A stretch of 64,000 nt of DNA from Streptomyces sp. WP-1 (lineage in GTDB: Bacteria > Actinomycetota > Actinomycetes > Streptomycetales > Streptomycetaceae): contig NZ_CP123923.1 in NCBI RefSeq assembly GCF_030450125.1, positions 3,844,001-3,908,000 of the forward strand. Reading direction: 5' to 3'. Made by a program: the position numbers and the translations under genes. The notes under the pieces were generated by a model. That model worked only from the letters and a program-made list of their open reading frames with translations. It made no database searches and was not told the DNA's origin. Shown here piece by piece: positions 1 through 11,240 of the stretch (the stretch's first letter is position 1; each line of letters starts with the position of its first letter).

Positions 1-869
1 AGGTTGTCGCCCTTGCGGCCGAACACCGGGTGCTCGCCCACGTGCACGGTCACATACAGGTCGCCCGCCGGACCGCCCCGCTCGCCGGGGGCGCCCTTGC
101 CGCGCAGCCGGATCCGCTGCCCGTCGGTGACGCCCGCCGGGATGCGGACCTGCATGGTGCGCGAGGACTTGGCGCGTCCGCTGCCCTTGCAGTCCGGGCA
201 CGGGTTCTCCGCGATCAGACCGCGGCCCTTGCAGTCGGGGCACGGGTCGGTCAGCGAGAAGCCGCCGCCCGAGCCCCGGGCGATCTGGCCGGTGCCGACG
301 CAGGTCGGGCACACCCGGGGCGTGCCGTTCTTGTCGCCGGTGCCGGAACAGGCCTTGCAGGGCTGCTGGGAGGTCATCCGCAGCGGCACCGTGGCCCCCT
401 CGATCGCCTCGGTGAAGCTGAGGGTGACCTCGGTGTCCACGTCCTGGCCGCGGCGCGGCTGCGTACGGGTCGTCCCGCCCGCGCCGCCGCGGTTGAACAG
501 GCCCCCGAAGACATCCCCGAGTCCGCCGCCGAAGCCGCCGCCCTGGGCGGTGCCGCCGCCTCCGAAGAGGTCGCCCAGGTCGAAGTTGAAGTTGCCGCCG
601 CCGGCGCCCGGGCCGGGGCGGAAGCCTCCGTTGCCGAACAGGGCGCGCGCCTCGTCGTACTCCTTGCGCTTCTTGGGGTCGCCGAGGACGTCGTTCGCCT
701 CGGAGATCTCCTTGAACCGCTCCTCGGCCTTGGCGTTGCCCTTGTTGGCGTCCGGGTGGAACTCGCGCGCGAGCTTCCGGTACGCCTTCTTGATCTCGGC
801 CTCGGTGGCGTCCTTGGGGACGCCGAGGACCTTGTAGAAGTCCTTCTCGATGAAGTCCTTGGTGCTCAT
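1..869 (-). CDS. dnaJ: Chaperone protein DnaJ (C-terminal part missing at window edge)
   Basis: J-domain co-chaperone that stimulates DnaK ATPase and delivers unfolded clients in the cytoplasm. Read leftward from ATG at 869, it starts MSTKDFIEKD and carries the J-domain core (EAYRKLAREFHPD-like) with the HPD motif, then a Gly/Phe-rich stretch. It then has the cysteine repeats of a type I DnaJ zinc centre (several CxxCxGxG repeats between about 1 and 370). The gene runs off the left edge, so the last part of the substrate-binding domain is not seen. It is third in a dnaK-grpE-dnaJ operon, 36 bp after grpE, and should be controlled by HspR with the operon. Confidence 0.96.
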   Translation of the reverse strand, partial: MSTKDFIEKDFYKVLGVPKDATEAEIKKAYRKLAREFHPDANKGNAKAEERFKEISEANDVLGDPKKRKEYDEARALFGNGGFRPGPGAGGGNFNFDLGDLFGGGGTAQGGGFGGGLGDVFGGLFNRGGAGGTTRTQPRRGQDVDTEVTLSFTEAIEGATVPLRMTSQQPCKACSGTGDKNGTPRVCPTCVGTGQIARGSGGGFSLTDPCPDCKGRGLIAENPCPDCKGSGRAKSSRTMQVRIPAGVTDGQRIRLRGKGAPGERGGPAGDLYVTVHVGEHPVFGRKGDN

Positions 870-905
870 CCCCGACGTCCCTCCTTCCCGTCCGCTGTGA
901 TTACG

Positions 906-3484
<2,579 letters not shown>

Positions 3485-3492
3485 TCAACAGA

Positions 3493-3513
3493 CCTGAGTC
3501 ATCCAGACTCAAG
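3493..3513. promoter_or_regulatory. HAIR inverted repeat (HspR operator), distal copy
   Basis: The sequence reads CCTGAGT-N7-ACTCAAG, one mismatch from the HAIR consensus. It ends 2 bp before the stop codon of the upstream transferase gene, so the dnaK promoter region is squeezed between the two genes. The pair of sites 31 bp apart suggests cooperative HspR binding. Confidence 0.9.
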
Positions 3514-3515
3514 TC

Positions 3516-4547
3516 TTATCCGTTCCTTACACGCAACCGCTCGCTGACCTGCGTCGATGCCATACGACGGGGTCGCTGGACCGGAATACGAACGGGCGCC
3601 CGCAGGAGGACGAGCACCAGGACGGCCGCTCCTCCCGCCACCCACAGCGCGGGTTCCTCCCCCACCCACCCGCCATGCACGAGCACCCCCGTGAGCACCG
3701 CGGCGAAGGCGCACACCCCGAGCACCACCACGGCCCCCGGCGGGGTGAGCCCGAACCGCCGCAGCCGGTGCACCAGGTGGTCCGGGCCGCGCCGCAGCAG
3801 CGGCCGCCGCCCGAGCAGCCGTACGAGGACCACCAGGGCGGCGTCCGCGAGGGCGACGGCACCGAGGCAGAACAGCACGGCCGCGCTCGGTCCGATCGCG
3901 TACCCCGCGCGGGTGAAGACGACCCCGGAGGACAGCAGGAAACCGGTGAACAGCGAGCCGCAGGCGCCGAGTCCGACCCGGGCGGGATGCCAGTTGTGCA
4001 TCAGGAAGCCGGTGAGGGCGGCGGCGAACACGCTGAGCAGGACGGCGAGCCCGTCCATCACCTCGATGGCGGCGCAGACACCGGCCCCGAAGGCGGTGAT
4101 CACGCCCACGGTCCCGGCCAGACCGTCCGCGTGGTCGAGCCCCCGGAAGACGAGCGTGGCGACGACGATCCCGGCCACGGCGAGCGCGCCCCCGGCCGGC
4201 CCCGTCTCGTCGTACGGCACCACACAGGCCGCCGCCACCGCCGTACCGGCGGCGATCGCCCGGCCGCGCAGCCGCCAGACGTCGGCGACCAGGCCGAGCA
4301 GTCCGACCGCCACGGCGGCCAGGAGCAGCCCGCCGACGCCGTCACCCAGAGGGGCGACCCGGGTCCATTCACCCGTCCAGGCGACCAGCGAGGTGACGGT
4401 GACGACGGCGAGGCCGCCGAGCAGGGGCAGCGGACGTCCGCGGCGCCGGTCGACGACCCCCGCCCGCAGGGCGGGCAGCCGGAGCAGTGCCGCGAGGACG
4501 GCGGTGAGCAGCAGGGCGGCGGAGGCCGCGGCGATCCCGTAGAGCAC
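3516..4547 (-). CDS. MraY/WecA-family glycosyl-1-phosphate transferase (GT4), membrane protein
   Basis: Polytopic membrane enzyme of the polyprenyl-phosphate sugar-1-phosphate transferase family, which moves a sugar-1-phosphate from a UDP-sugar to a lipid carrier for cell-wall or glycopolymer synthesis. About ten hydrophobic segments are visible. The family's Asp-rich loop appears as GLDHADGLAG and the HNxPA-MGDxGS loop as HNWHPARVGLGACGS. In that second loop the usual catalytic Asp of MGDxGS is replaced (LGACGS), so activity on the classic substrate is uncertain. GTG at 4547 is my start; an upstream GTG at 4592 would add 15 poor residues including a TTA codon. Monocistronic, same strand as dnaK. 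Confidence 0.8.
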   Translation of the reverse strand: MLYGIAAASAALLLTAVLAALLRLPALRAGVVDRRRGRPLPLLGGLAVVTVTSLVAWTGEWTRVAPLGDGVGGLLLAAVAVGLLGLVADVWRLRGRAIAAGTAVAAACVVPYDETGPAGGALAVAGIVVATLVFRGLDHADGLAGTVGVITAFGAGVCAAIEVMDGLAVLLSVFAAALTGFLMHNWHPARVGLGACGSLFTGFLLSSGVVFTRAGYAIGPSAAVLFCLGAVALADAALVVLVRLLGRRPLLRRGPDHLVHRLRRFGLTPPGAVVVLGVCAFAAVLTGVLVHGGWVGEEPALWVAGGAAVLVLVLLRAPVRIPVQRPRRMASTQVSERLRVRNG

Positions 4548-4690
4548 GGCTCTAAGGTAGGGGTGAAAGTAGCAATTCGGGATGAATAACACGATCAGAT
4601 TGCTCTTGACGTGATCAGCGCGCCACCATGGGCGACCCCTCAGCGACCCATATCACCCCGCGCTCCCCTGCATCGCGACGGAAGATAGGG

Positions 4691-4708
4691 GTAGTCTCAG
4701 AGGACTAC
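4691..4708. promoter_or_regulatory. Perfect inverted repeat upstream of the Fe-S oxidoreductase
   Basis: GTAGTC-N6-GACTAC, 6-bp perfect arms, centred 67 bp before the ATG at 4767 and in the 219-bp gap between divergent genes. Position and symmetry suit an operator, but no regulator is adjacent, so this is only a candidate. Confidence 0.4.
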
Positions 4709-4766
4709 ATAAGTTACCGCTTAGTAATGTCGCTCGGTCAATTCGAGGCCGCCCTCAGGAGCCCCA

Positions 4767-7049
4767 ATGCAACTCGCCGCGATCATCGTGTCGCTGGTCC
4801 TGATCGTGGTCGGCGTGGCACTGTTCGGCCGCGCCCTCCTCCAGATCTTCCACTTCATGCGTCTCGGCCAGCCGGTACCGGCCGGGACCAGGACCAATGA
4901 CCCCGCACAGCGCACCATCACCGTGGCCAAGGAGTTTCTCGGCCACACCAGGATGAACCGCTGGGGCATCGTGGGCGTGGCGCACTGGTTCGTGGCGGTG
5001 GGCTTCTTCTCCCTGCTGCTGACGATCGTCAACGCGATCGGCCAGCTCTTCAAGGCGGACTGGATCCTGCCGGTCATCGGCGACTGGGCGCCGTACAACA
5101 TGTTCGTCGAGTTCCTCGGCACCATGACGACGCTCGGCATCCTGGTGCTGATCGCGATCCGCCAGCTGAGCAAGCCGGACAAGCCGGGCCGCAAGTCCCG
5201 TTTCGCGGGCTCGAACTTCGGCCAGGCGTACTTCGTCGAGGCCGTCATCCTGATCGTCGGCGTCTGCATCTTCACGCTGCACGCCCTGGAGGGCGCCCAG
5301 CACCATGTCGACGGCTACGAGGCGTCGTTCTTCATCTCGTATCCGGTCGTCGCCTGGTTCAAGGGCATGAGCGTCGGCACGCTCCAGAACCTCACCTACT
5401 TCTTCGCCGCCCTGAAGATCGCGACCTCCTTCATCTGGATGATCACGGTCGCCCTGAAGACCGACATGGGCGTGGCGTGGCACCGTTTCCTCGCGTTCCC
5501 GAACATCTGGTTCAAGCGCAACGCCGACGGCGGCACCTCGCTGGGCGCGCTGCTGCCGATGACCTCGGGCGGCGAGGCGATCGACTTCACCGATCCCGGT
5601 GAGGACGACGTGTTCGGTGTCTCCCAGGTCGAGCAGTTCTCCTGGAAGGGCCTGCTGGACTTCTCCACCTGCACCGAGTGCGGCCGCTGCCAGTCGCAGT
5701 GCCCCGCCTGGAACACGGGCAAGCCGCTGTCCCCGAAGCTGCTGATCATGTCGCTGCGGGACAACGCGCACGCCAAGGCGCCCTACCTGCTGGCCGGTGG
5801 CGGCAAGACGATGGAGGGCGAGGAGAAGGCGTCCGAGGAGCAGCTGGCCGGAGTGCCCGCCGCCGCCCTGGCCGAGGCCGAGCGCCCGCTGATCGGCACC
5901 GCCGAGGAGAACGGCGTCATCGACCCGGACGTGCTGTGGTCCTGCACCACCTGCGGTGCCTGTGTCGAGCAGTGCCCGGTGGACATCGAGCACGTCGACC
6001 ACATCGTGGACATGCGCCGCTACCAGGTCATGATCGAGTCGGCCTTCCCCTCCGAGGCGGGCACGATGCTCAAGAACCTGGAGAAGAAGGGCAACCCCTG
6101 GGGCCTGGCCAAGAAGCAGCGCCTGGAGTGGACCAAGGAGGTCGACTTCGAGGTCCCGGTCGTCGGCAAGGACATCGAGGACCTCACCGAGGTCGAGTAC
6201 CTGTACTGGGTCGGCTGCGCGGGCGCGCTGGAGGACCGGGCCAAGAAGACGACGAAGGCGTTCGCCGAACTCCTGCACATCGCGGGCGTCAAGTTCGCGA
6301 TCATGGGCGGGGACGAGAAGTGCACCGGTGACTCCGCCCGCCGCCTGGGCAACGAGCCCCTGTTCCAGGAGCTCGGCATGGAGAACGTGATGGCCCTGAA
6401 CACGGCGTTCGGCGAGGAGCTGGACGACGACGGCAAGGTCACCGCGGAGTCCCGCAAGCCGAAGGCCGCGAAGAAGATCGTGGCCACCTGCCCGCACTGC
6501 CTCAACACGCTCGGCAACGAGTACCCGCAGCTCGGCGGCGACTACGAGGTCATCCACCACACCCAGCTGCTCCAGCACCTGGTGGACGAAGGCAAGCTGG
6601 TCCCGGTCACGCCGGTCGAGGGCATCATCACCTACCACGACCCGTGCTACCTGGGCCGCCACAACAAGATCTACACGCCCCCGCGCGAGATCATCGGCAA
6701 GGTCCCGGGCCTGCGCAACGAGGAGATGCACCGCCACAAGGAGCGGGGCTTCTGCTGCGGCGCGGGCGGCGCGCGGATGTGGATGGAGGAGCGCATCGGC
6801 AAGCGCATCAACAACGAGCGCGTGGACGAGGCCCTCTCCCTCAACCCGGACATCGTCTCCACGGCCTGCCCCTTCTGCCTCGTCATGCTGACCGACTCGG
6901 TCAACGGCAAGAAGAACGACGGCAAGGCCAAGGAATCCATCCAGGTCGTCGACGTCGCCCAGCTCCTGCTGGACTCGGTGCGGACCCCGGTGGACCCTGC
7001 GGGCGAGTCCGCGTCCGAGACCACCCCGGAACCCGAGCCGGTCAAGTGA
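4767..7049 (+). CDS. Membrane-bound (Fe-S) oxidoreductase with CCG domains (HdrD/GlpC-like)
   Basis: Predicted electron-transfer protein of 760 residues. The N-terminus has several membrane helices (first about residues 2-27, then 60-270 in a NarI-like heme-b pattern). Two 4Fe-4S ferredoxin motifs follow, CTECGRCQSQCP near residue 303 and CTTCGACVEQCP near 394. The C-terminus has two cysteine-rich CCG domains (YWVGCAGALED, HDPCYLGRHN, FCCGAGGARMW) as in heterodisulfide reductase D and glycolate oxidase iron-sulfur subunits. The ATG at 4767 has CAGGAG eight bases upstream. It stands alone with its own terminator, so its flavin or quinone partner is not encoded nearby. The exact electron donor is unknown. 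Confidence 0.88.
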   Translation: MQLAAIIVSLVLIVVGVALFGRALLQIFHFMRLGQPVPAGTRTNDPAQRTITVAKEFLGHTRMNRWGIVGVAHWFVAVGFFSLLLTIVNAIGQLFKADWILPVIGDWAPYNMFVEFLGTMTTLGILVLIAIRQLSKPDKPGRKSRFAGSNFGQAYFVEAVILIVGVCIFTLHALEGAQHHVDGYEASFFISYPVVAWFKGMSVGTLQNLTYFFAALKIATSFIWMITVALKTDMGVAWHRFLAFPNIWFKRNADGGTSLGALLPMTSGGEAIDFTDPGEDDVFGVSQVEQFSWKGLLDFSTCTECGRCQSQCPAWNTGKPLSPKLLIMSLRDNAHAKAPYLLAGGGKTMEGEEKASEEQLAGVPAAALAEAERPLIGTAEENGVIDPDVLWSCTTCGACVEQCPVDIEHVDHIVDMRRYQVMIESAFPSEAGTMLKNLEKKGNPWGLAKKQRLEWTKEVDFEVPVVGKDIEDLTEVEYLYWVGCAGALEDRAKKTTKAFAELLHIAGVKFAIMGGDEKCTGDSARRLGNEPLFQELGMENVMALNTAFGEELDDDGKVTAESRKPKAAKKIVATCPHCLNTLGNEYPQLGGDYEVIHHTQLLQHLVDEGKLVPVTPVEGIITYHDPCYLGRHNKIYTPPREIIGKVPGLRNEEMHRHKERGFCCGAGGARMWMEERIGKRINNERVDEALSLNPDIVSTACPFCLVMLTDSVNGKKNDGKAKESIQVVDVAQLLLDSVRTPVDPAGESASETTPEPEPVK

Positions 7050-7079
7050 CGGCCCCCAAGGCCCCCTGAAACCCGACGA

Positions 7080-7112
7080 CGCCCCCTGCTTCGCACAGGC
7101 AGGGGGCGTTGT
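7080..7112 (+). terminator. Rho-independent terminator after the Fe-S oxidoreductase
   Basis: A perfect 9-bp GC-rich stem (GCCCCCTGC / GCAGGGGGC) with a 9-nt loop is followed by GTTGTTGTG, 30 bp after the stop codon. Confidence 0.85.
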
Positions 7113-7114
7113 TG

Positions 7115-7545
7115 TGTGTGTGTGGGGGGGAGGGAGGAGCGAGGGGGGCGGGGACGGGAACGGGCCGGAGCCCGGAGCCCGCCACCCGAGGCCGAGCCCT
7201 GCACCGGCGGCGACCGGGAACGGACCGCAGACCGGAGGCCGGGGCCGAGACGCAGGCCGTACGCGCCGCAGGAGGAGAACAGAACTCAGGCCGTGGACGG
7301 GTCGAAGGCCGGCAGCGGTCCCACAGGTGGGAGACCGAGCCGCAGGCCAAGGCCCGGCCGGACACCGGGAACGGAGCACAGGCCGAAGGCCGGGGACGGA
7401 CCGCAGGGAGCGGAGGCCGGGCCCCTGCTCGCGTGCACGTGACCTCGCCGGACGATCCCCGGGGCATCTGGGCGCGCACGAGCCGATCGGGCCGGGCAGA
7501 CCCGCGGCCGTGCGCCGCAGCCGCCGTACTTGGTCAGCCCCGTAG
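7115..7545. repeat. Degenerate GC-rich repeat tract (GACCGGGAACGG / GAGGCCGG type)
   Basis: This 430-bp noncoding stretch is built from imperfect reiterations of words such as ACCGGGAACGG, GGACCGCAG and GGAGGCCGGG. No ORF in it resembles a protein family; long frames through it are low-complexity Arg/Gly/Pro. The word set resembles the tracts at 19.3-19.8 kb and 51.4-51.6 kb. Confidence 0.65.
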
Positions 7546-7686
7546 GCCATGGGCGAGGCGTGCGCTCCCCGGGCGCCGGGCCGCGCGCATGCGGACGCCG
7601 CGCGAGACGCCGCAGGGAGCCCGGGGGGCGTCGCGTGGGGCGCTCTGGGGGCCCGGAGGGTCGTGCTGGGCCTCGTACGGGCGCCG

Positions 7687-7741
7687 GGCCCAGCGCCGGT
7701 GTCACGCGTTCGCCGAGGCCCAGCGCCGGTGTCACGCGTTC
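7687..7741. repeat. 30-bp-period direct repeat overlapping the 3' end of the ABM gene
   Basis: A 25-bp word beginning GGCCCAGCGCCGGTG occurs at 7687-7711 and again at 7717-7741. The second copy contains the last codons and stop of the ABM-domain gene, so the gene's tail has been duplicated just outside it, consistent with replication slippage. Confidence 0.8.
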
Positions 7742-8058
7742 TTCGGGGCCGCCTGCTGGACCACGTCGAAGGACCACAGGGTGGAGCCGGAGGCGGCCGG
7801 CCTCGGGCGGTCGCCCTCGGTGGCGCCGCCCTGGTGGGCGGCCTTCATCGGGCCCTCCATCCACGCCTGGAAGGACGCCTCGTCGCGCCAGCGGGTGTAG
7901 ACGAGGTACTGGTCGGTGCCCTCGACCGGGCGCAGCAGCTCGAACCACTCGAAGCCGTCGGAGTTCTCCACCGCGTGCGCCCGCGAGGCGAACCGCTTCT
8001 CCAGGACCTCCCGCTGCTCGGCGGGCACGGTCAGCACATTGATCTTCACTACGCTCAT
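7732..8058 (-). CDS. Antibiotic biosynthesis monooxygenase (ABM) domain protein
   Basis: Small 108-residue dimeric alpha-beta barrel protein of the ABM family, which includes heme-degrading monooxygenases and quinol monooxygenases. Family-like features are the start MSVVKINVLTVP, the central GFEWFELLRPVEGTDQYLVYTRW and the WxDEASFQAWM helix. The start at 8058 is preferred over an in-frame ATG six codons upstream, because the beta strand begins at MSVVKI. An N/W/H heme triad cannot be assigned by eye, so heme degradation is possible but unproven. Monocistronic. Confidence 0.8.
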   Translation of the reverse strand: MSVVKINVLTVPAEQREVLEKRFASRAHAVENSDGFEWFELLRPVEGTDQYLVYTRWRDEASFQAWMEGPMKAAHQGGATEGDRPRPAASGSTLWSFDVVQQAAPKNA

Positions 8059-8415
8059 GGGTCCATCCTGCGCCACCCGCCCCGCTCCCGCCGCAGGGGC
8101 ACCCGATAACTCGCCACGGACATCACATACTTAACGGCACCCGGCGAACTCCCGCGATCGGCTCCCGCGCGGTGTCGCCCGCCTCGGCCGGGGTGTCCAC
8201 GACCGGGGTGCCGCAGTTCGGCTCCGTCTTCGCGGACTGAGGCGCGCGTCAGCGGACTGAGCCGCGCTTCACCGGGCCGGGACGGTTCAAACCCGGAACC
8301 ATCCCTGGTGAAACGGCTGACGGTCCCTTAGGGGATGTCACAGGTCGGCCGCAATGCCGGGCCCGGACCGCCGGGCCCGGCACGTCACCCTCCGGGACCA
8401 GGTACGTTCGATGAC
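8059..8415. other. Intergenic region with no recognised gene
   Basis: This is the divergent region between the ABM gene (leftward) and the Yip1-family gene (rightward) and must hold both promoters. It contains a near-repeated GCGGACTGAG / CAGCGGACTGAG pair around 8230-8265 and GACGGTCCC near 8321. I see no RNA gene or convincing ORF, apart from the possible 5' extension of the Yip1 gene from 8335. Confidence 0.5.
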
Positions 8416-9414
8416 GTGGCTGGATTCAGGATCGGACGCGGGGGCCGGGACGACCGCACCCCCCAGGGACAGCAGGCGCCGCAGGGACCGTCGTACGGCC
8501 GCCCCGGCCCGTCGGGGGGCGGGCGGCGCGGCCCGTCGTCGTACGGGCAGCAGGGGCCCCAGGCGCCCGGACAGGGCACGGGACGGCCGTCGCCGTCGTA
8601 CGGCTACCCGTCGCCGCAGCCGCCCCAGCCGTCGTACGGGCAGCAGGGGTACGGCCGGCAGGGGTACCCGCAGCAGGGCCGGCCGTACGGCCACCAGGGC
8701 CCGGCGAACGACGGCCCCGAGTACTTCGACGACGGCTACGGCGGCGGCACGCCCGACCCGTACGCGGCCAACAACCCGGGCCACACCCAGGCCTTCTCCA
8801 TCGACGAGGCCGCCGGCTACACCCAGGGCTCGACCTACCAGGCCGGCGCCGCCGCGCCCGCCCCGCCGGTGGGCCCGCCGCTGCACTGGAAGGAACTGCT
8901 GCGGGGGATCGTCCTCTCCCCCGACCCGACGTTCCTGCGCATGCGGGACTACACGATGTGGGGCCCGGCCCTGATCGTGACCTTCCTCTACGGCCTGCTC
9001 GCCGTCTTCGGCTTCGACGACGCCCGCAAGGAGGCCATCGGCGCCACGCTGTCCAACGCGGTGCCGATCGTGCTGATCACCGCGGTCGTGATGGTGCTCG
9101 GCCTGTTCATCCTCGGCGTGGTCACCCACACCCTGGCCCGCCAGCTCGGCGGCGACGGCGCGTGGCAGCCCACGGTGGGCCTGTCCATGCTGATCACGGC
9201 GCTCACGGACGCGCCCCGCCTCATCTTCGCCATGTTCTTCGGCGGTGACGCGGGCTTCGTCCAGATACTCGGCTGGGCCACCTGGCTCGCCGCGGGCGCG
9301 CTGCTCACCATGATGGTGTCCCGCTCCCACGACCTGCCGTGGCCGAAGGCGCTGGGCGCGGCGGCGATCCAGCTGATCGCGCTGCTGTCGATCGTGAAGC
9401 TGGGCACGTTCTAG
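8416..9414 (+). CDS. Yip1-family membrane protein with Pro/Gln/Gly/Tyr-rich cytoplasmic tail
   Basis: The N-terminal 150 residues are disordered and rich in Gly, Gln, Pro and Tyr, with repeated SYGxP/QQGYG motifs. The C-terminal half has about five membrane helices with the Yip1 pattern (HWKELLRGIVLSPDPTFLRMRDY, then GPALIVTFLYGLLAVF). Bacterial Yip1 proteins are of unknown role in the membrane. I placed the start at GTG 8416 (VAGFRIGRG); an upstream GTG-like frame from 8335 would add 27 Gly/Pro residues. The gene ends just before a strong bidirectional terminator. Confidence 0.82.
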   Translation: MAGFRIGRGGRDDRTPQGQQAPQGPSYGRPGPSGGGRRGPSSYGQQGPQAPGQGTGRPSPSYGYPSPQPPQPSYGQQGYGRQGYPQQGRPYGHQGPANDGPEYFDDGYGGGTPDPYAANNPGHTQAFSIDEAAGYTQGSTYQAGAAAPAPPVGPPLHWKELLRGIVLSPDPTFLRMRDYTMWGPALIVTFLYGLLAVFGFDDARKEAIGATLSNAVPIVLITAVVMVLGLFILGVVTHTLARQLGGDGAWQPTVGLSMLITALTDAPRLIFAMFFGGDAGFVQILGWATWLAAGALLTMMVSRSHDLPWPKALGAAAIQLIALLSIVKLGTF

Positions 9415-9445
9415 TCAGTCCGTCCAGTCGGTCCGTCGGACATGG

Positions 9446-9487
9446 AAAGGGCCCCCGGCGCGGCTTCCGCCGCGCCGGGGGCCCTTT
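9446..9487. terminator. Strong bidirectional terminator
   Basis: A 19-bp perfect stem (AAAGGGCCCCCGGCGCGGC and its complement) closes a TTCC tetraloop and is flanked by A and T runs on the two sides. It separates the converging Yip1-family and phosphoribosyltransferase genes. Confidence 0.95.
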
Positions 9488-9503
9488 TCTCCGTCCCTGT
9501 TCC

Positions 9504-10001
9504 TCAGGCGTCGAGCACCTGGTCGTCCCGCTTCACGACGGGCGGCTCGACGCTCCACGGGAAGTTGATCCAGTCGTCGGTGCGCTTCCAGACGTACTCG
9601 CACTTCACGAGGGAGTGGGACTTCTCGTAGATCACCGCGGAGCGCACCTCGGCGACGGTGTCCAGGCAGAAGTCGCGGACCAGCTTGAGCGTCTTGCCGG
9701 TGTCGGCGACGTCGTCGGTGATCAGGACCTTCTTGTCGGAGAAGTCGATCACGTTGGGTACGGGCGCGAGCATGACCGGCATTTCGAGGGTGGTGCCCAC
9801 GCCGGTGTAGAACTCGACGTTCACCAGGTGGATGTTCTTGCAGTCCAGGGCGTAGGCGAGCCCGCCGGCCACGAACACGCCGCCCCGGGCGATGCTGAGC
9901 ACGATGTCCGGCTCGTACCCGTCGTCCGCGATGGTCCGCGCCAGCTCGCGGACGGCGCCGCCGAACCTCTCGTAGGTCAGGTTCTCCCGCACGTCGCTCA
10001 T
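9504..10001 (-). CDS. Phosphoribosyltransferase (purine PRTase type)
   Basis: Type I PRTase that transfers phosphoribose from PRPP to a purine base or similar acceptor. The 165-residue product starts MSDVRENLTYERFGGAVREL. It contains the PRPP-binding motif VLITDDVADTGKT and an upstream IVLSIARGGVFVAGGLAYAL loop. The C-terminus YVWKRTDDWINFPWS resembles xanthine/hypoxanthine PRTases of actinomycetes. It starts 13 bp after the dcd stop, so the two form a nucleotide-metabolism operon. The base preferred cannot be read from sequence. Confidence 0.87.
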   Translation of the reverse strand: MSDVRENLTYERFGGAVRELARTIADDGYEPDIVLSIARGGVFVAGGLAYALDCKNIHLVNVEFYTGVGTTLEMPVMLAPVPNVIDFSDKKVLITDDVADTGKTLKLVRDFCLDTVAEVRSAVIYEKSHSLVKCEYVWKRTDDWINFPWSVEPPVVKRDDQVLDA

Positions 10002-10014
10002 GTTCTGGCTGCCC

Positions 10015-10590
10015 TCACACCTGGGTCCGATGGAAATTGACGTAGGACCGCGAGGCGGTCGGCCCGCGCTGGCCCTGGTACCGCGAGCCGTAGCGCTCAC
10101 TGCCGTACGGGAACTCCGCGGGCGAGGACAGCCGGAACAGGCACAGCTGGCCGATCTTCATTCCCGGCCAGAGCTTGATGGGCAGGGTCGCGAGGTTCGA
10201 CAGTTCGAGGGTGACGTGACCGCTGAAGCCCGGGTCGATGAACCCGGCGGTGGAGTGGGTGACCAGACCGAGCCGGCCGAGCGAGCTCTTGCCCTCCAGC
10301 CGGGAGGCGAGGTCGTCGGGGAGCGAGATGACCTCGTACGTCGACGCGAGCACGAACTCGCCGGGGTGCAGGATGAACGGCTCGTCGCCCTCCGGCTCCA
10401 CCAGCCGCGTGAGGTCGGGCTGCTCGACGGAGGGGTCGATGTGCGGGTACCGGTGGTTCTCGAACACCCGGAAGTAGCGGTCCAGCCGGACATCGACGCT
10501 CGAAGGCTGCACCATGGATTCGTCAAAGGGATCGATCCGGACCCGCCCGGCGTCGATCTCGGCCCGGATGTCCTTGTCTGAGAGAAGCAC
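10015..10590 (-). CDS. dcd: dCTP deaminase
   Basis: Deaminates dCTP to dUTP for thymidylate synthesis. The 191-residue protein has the family features [23 protein letters not shown], the catalytic [23 protein letters not shown] segment and [16 protein letters not shown] at 10590 is chosen because the conserved N-terminus begins there; the frame remains open far upstream but is not protein-like. First gene of an operon with the PRTase. Trimeric cytoplasmic enzyme, full length. Confidence 0.96.
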   Translation of the reverse strand: MLLSDKDIRAEIDAGRVRIDPFDESMVQPSSVDVRLDRYFRVFENHRYPHIDPSVEQPDLTRLVEPEGDEPFILHPGEFVLASTYEVISLPDDLASRLEGKSSLGRLGLVTHSTAGFIDPGFSGHVTLELSNLATLPIKLWPGMKIGQLCLFRLSSPAEFPYGSERYGSRYQGQRGPTASRSYVNFHRTQV

Positions 10591-10688
10591 GTAGCGAGGA
10601 TACGCAAGGCGCGCGGAGCCATGACAATCGTGACGACTCCGCGCGCCCTGGGTGACGCCGCGGCTACCCCGCGTGCTGACCTTGTCGC

Positions 10689-10850
10689 CTACCCCTGCTT
10701 CTGCAGGGCGACCGGCACGACGCTGCGGAGCCGCGCGCATCGAGGGCATCGCATGAGCCGACCGGGGCCGAGCCGCTCGGCCTGCTGCATCGGGAACGAA
10801 GCGGTGCTGAAGACGTGCCCATCGGCACAGCGGACGACGGTGCGTTCCAT
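10689..10850 (-). CDS. Small zinc-ribbon protein (53 aa)
   Basis: A 53-residue protein starting [20 protein letters not shown] and ending [19 protein letters not shown]. Cysteines in RC-x-DGH and CPRC could bind one zinc. Small proteins of this form are recalled as conserved in Streptomyces, but no function is known to me. ATG at 10850 is preceded by a purine-rich AAGGGACTT, which is itself duplicated 9 bp further upstream. The frame is open to 11036, but that extension reads as noncoding. Confidence 0.7.
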   Translation of the reverse strand: MERTVVRCADGHVFSTASFPMQQAERLGPGRLMRCPRCARLRSVVPVALQKQG

Positions 10851-11134
10851 CAAGTCCCTTAAGTCCCTTCCCCAAGAGCCTCGTCGGGCTGACCAACCCG
10901 ACGACAAAAGCCACATTACGGGATCAAAGAGACGACTCTCCAGGCGGCACTCCGACCTCACCCGGCCCCTCTCACAGCGCCCCCACCGTACGCCCCAACT
11001 CCCGCCCCCCGCAGCCGGATCCCCGCCCTGAAACACCCTCAGACCCCCGGGCCGTGAGCACCGGGAGCCTGCGATGAGGTACAGTGAGCGAGCGTCGGAC
11101 AGAGACCGATCTCGGGAACTTTGTCCGTACTTAC

Positions 11135-11208
11135 GCGGGTGTAGTTTAATGGTAGAACATCAGCTTCCCAAGCTGAGAGCGCGAGTTCGATTCTCGTCAC
11201 CCGCTCCA
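11135..11208 (+). tRNA. tRNA-Gly (anticodon CCC), CCA encoded
   Basis: Acceptor stem GCGGGTG pairs with CACCCGC, the D arm is GTTTAATGGTAGAAC, and the anticodon stem TCAGC/GCTGA closes the loop TTCCCAA, giving anticodon CCC. The T arm is CGAGT TCGATTC TCG-like, the discriminator is T at 11205 and CCA is encoded at 11206-11208. The 3' part from 11163 is duplicated at 36771, so this gene is the attachment site of an integrated element, which restores a complete tRNA. Confidence 0.97.
11163..11206. repeat. attL: tRNA-Gly 3' segment, 44-bp direct repeat
   Basis: The 44 bp beginning GCTTCCCAAGCTGAGAGCGC and ending CACCCGCTC are identical to 36771-36814. They run from the anticodon stem into the encoded CCA, the usual crossover region for tyrosine integrases of actinomycete elements. 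Confidence 0.96.
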
Positions 11209-11213
11209 GAGAG

Positions 11214-11240
11214 AAACCCCAGGTCAGCGGCCTGGGGTTT
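11214..11240. terminator. Element-borne terminator after tRNA-Gly
   Basis: AAACCCCAGG pairs with CCTGGGGTTT around a TCAGCGG loop. A related hairpin followed by the same TTGTTGTCT word lies beyond attR (36821-36849), so similarity between the two junctions extends past the 44-bp core: the element supplies a replacement terminator. Confidence 0.85.

Noticed and set aside
4755..7550. A 931-codon antisense frame over the Fe-S oxidoreductase
   Set aside because: The translation is Arg/Val/Gly/Asp-rich shadow sequence; the opposite strand encodes clear Fe-S motifs.
7109..7900. Three overlapping open frames in the degenerate repeat tract
   Set aside because: All are Arg/Gly/Ala low-complexity with no RBS or conserved motif; the tract is noncoding repeat.
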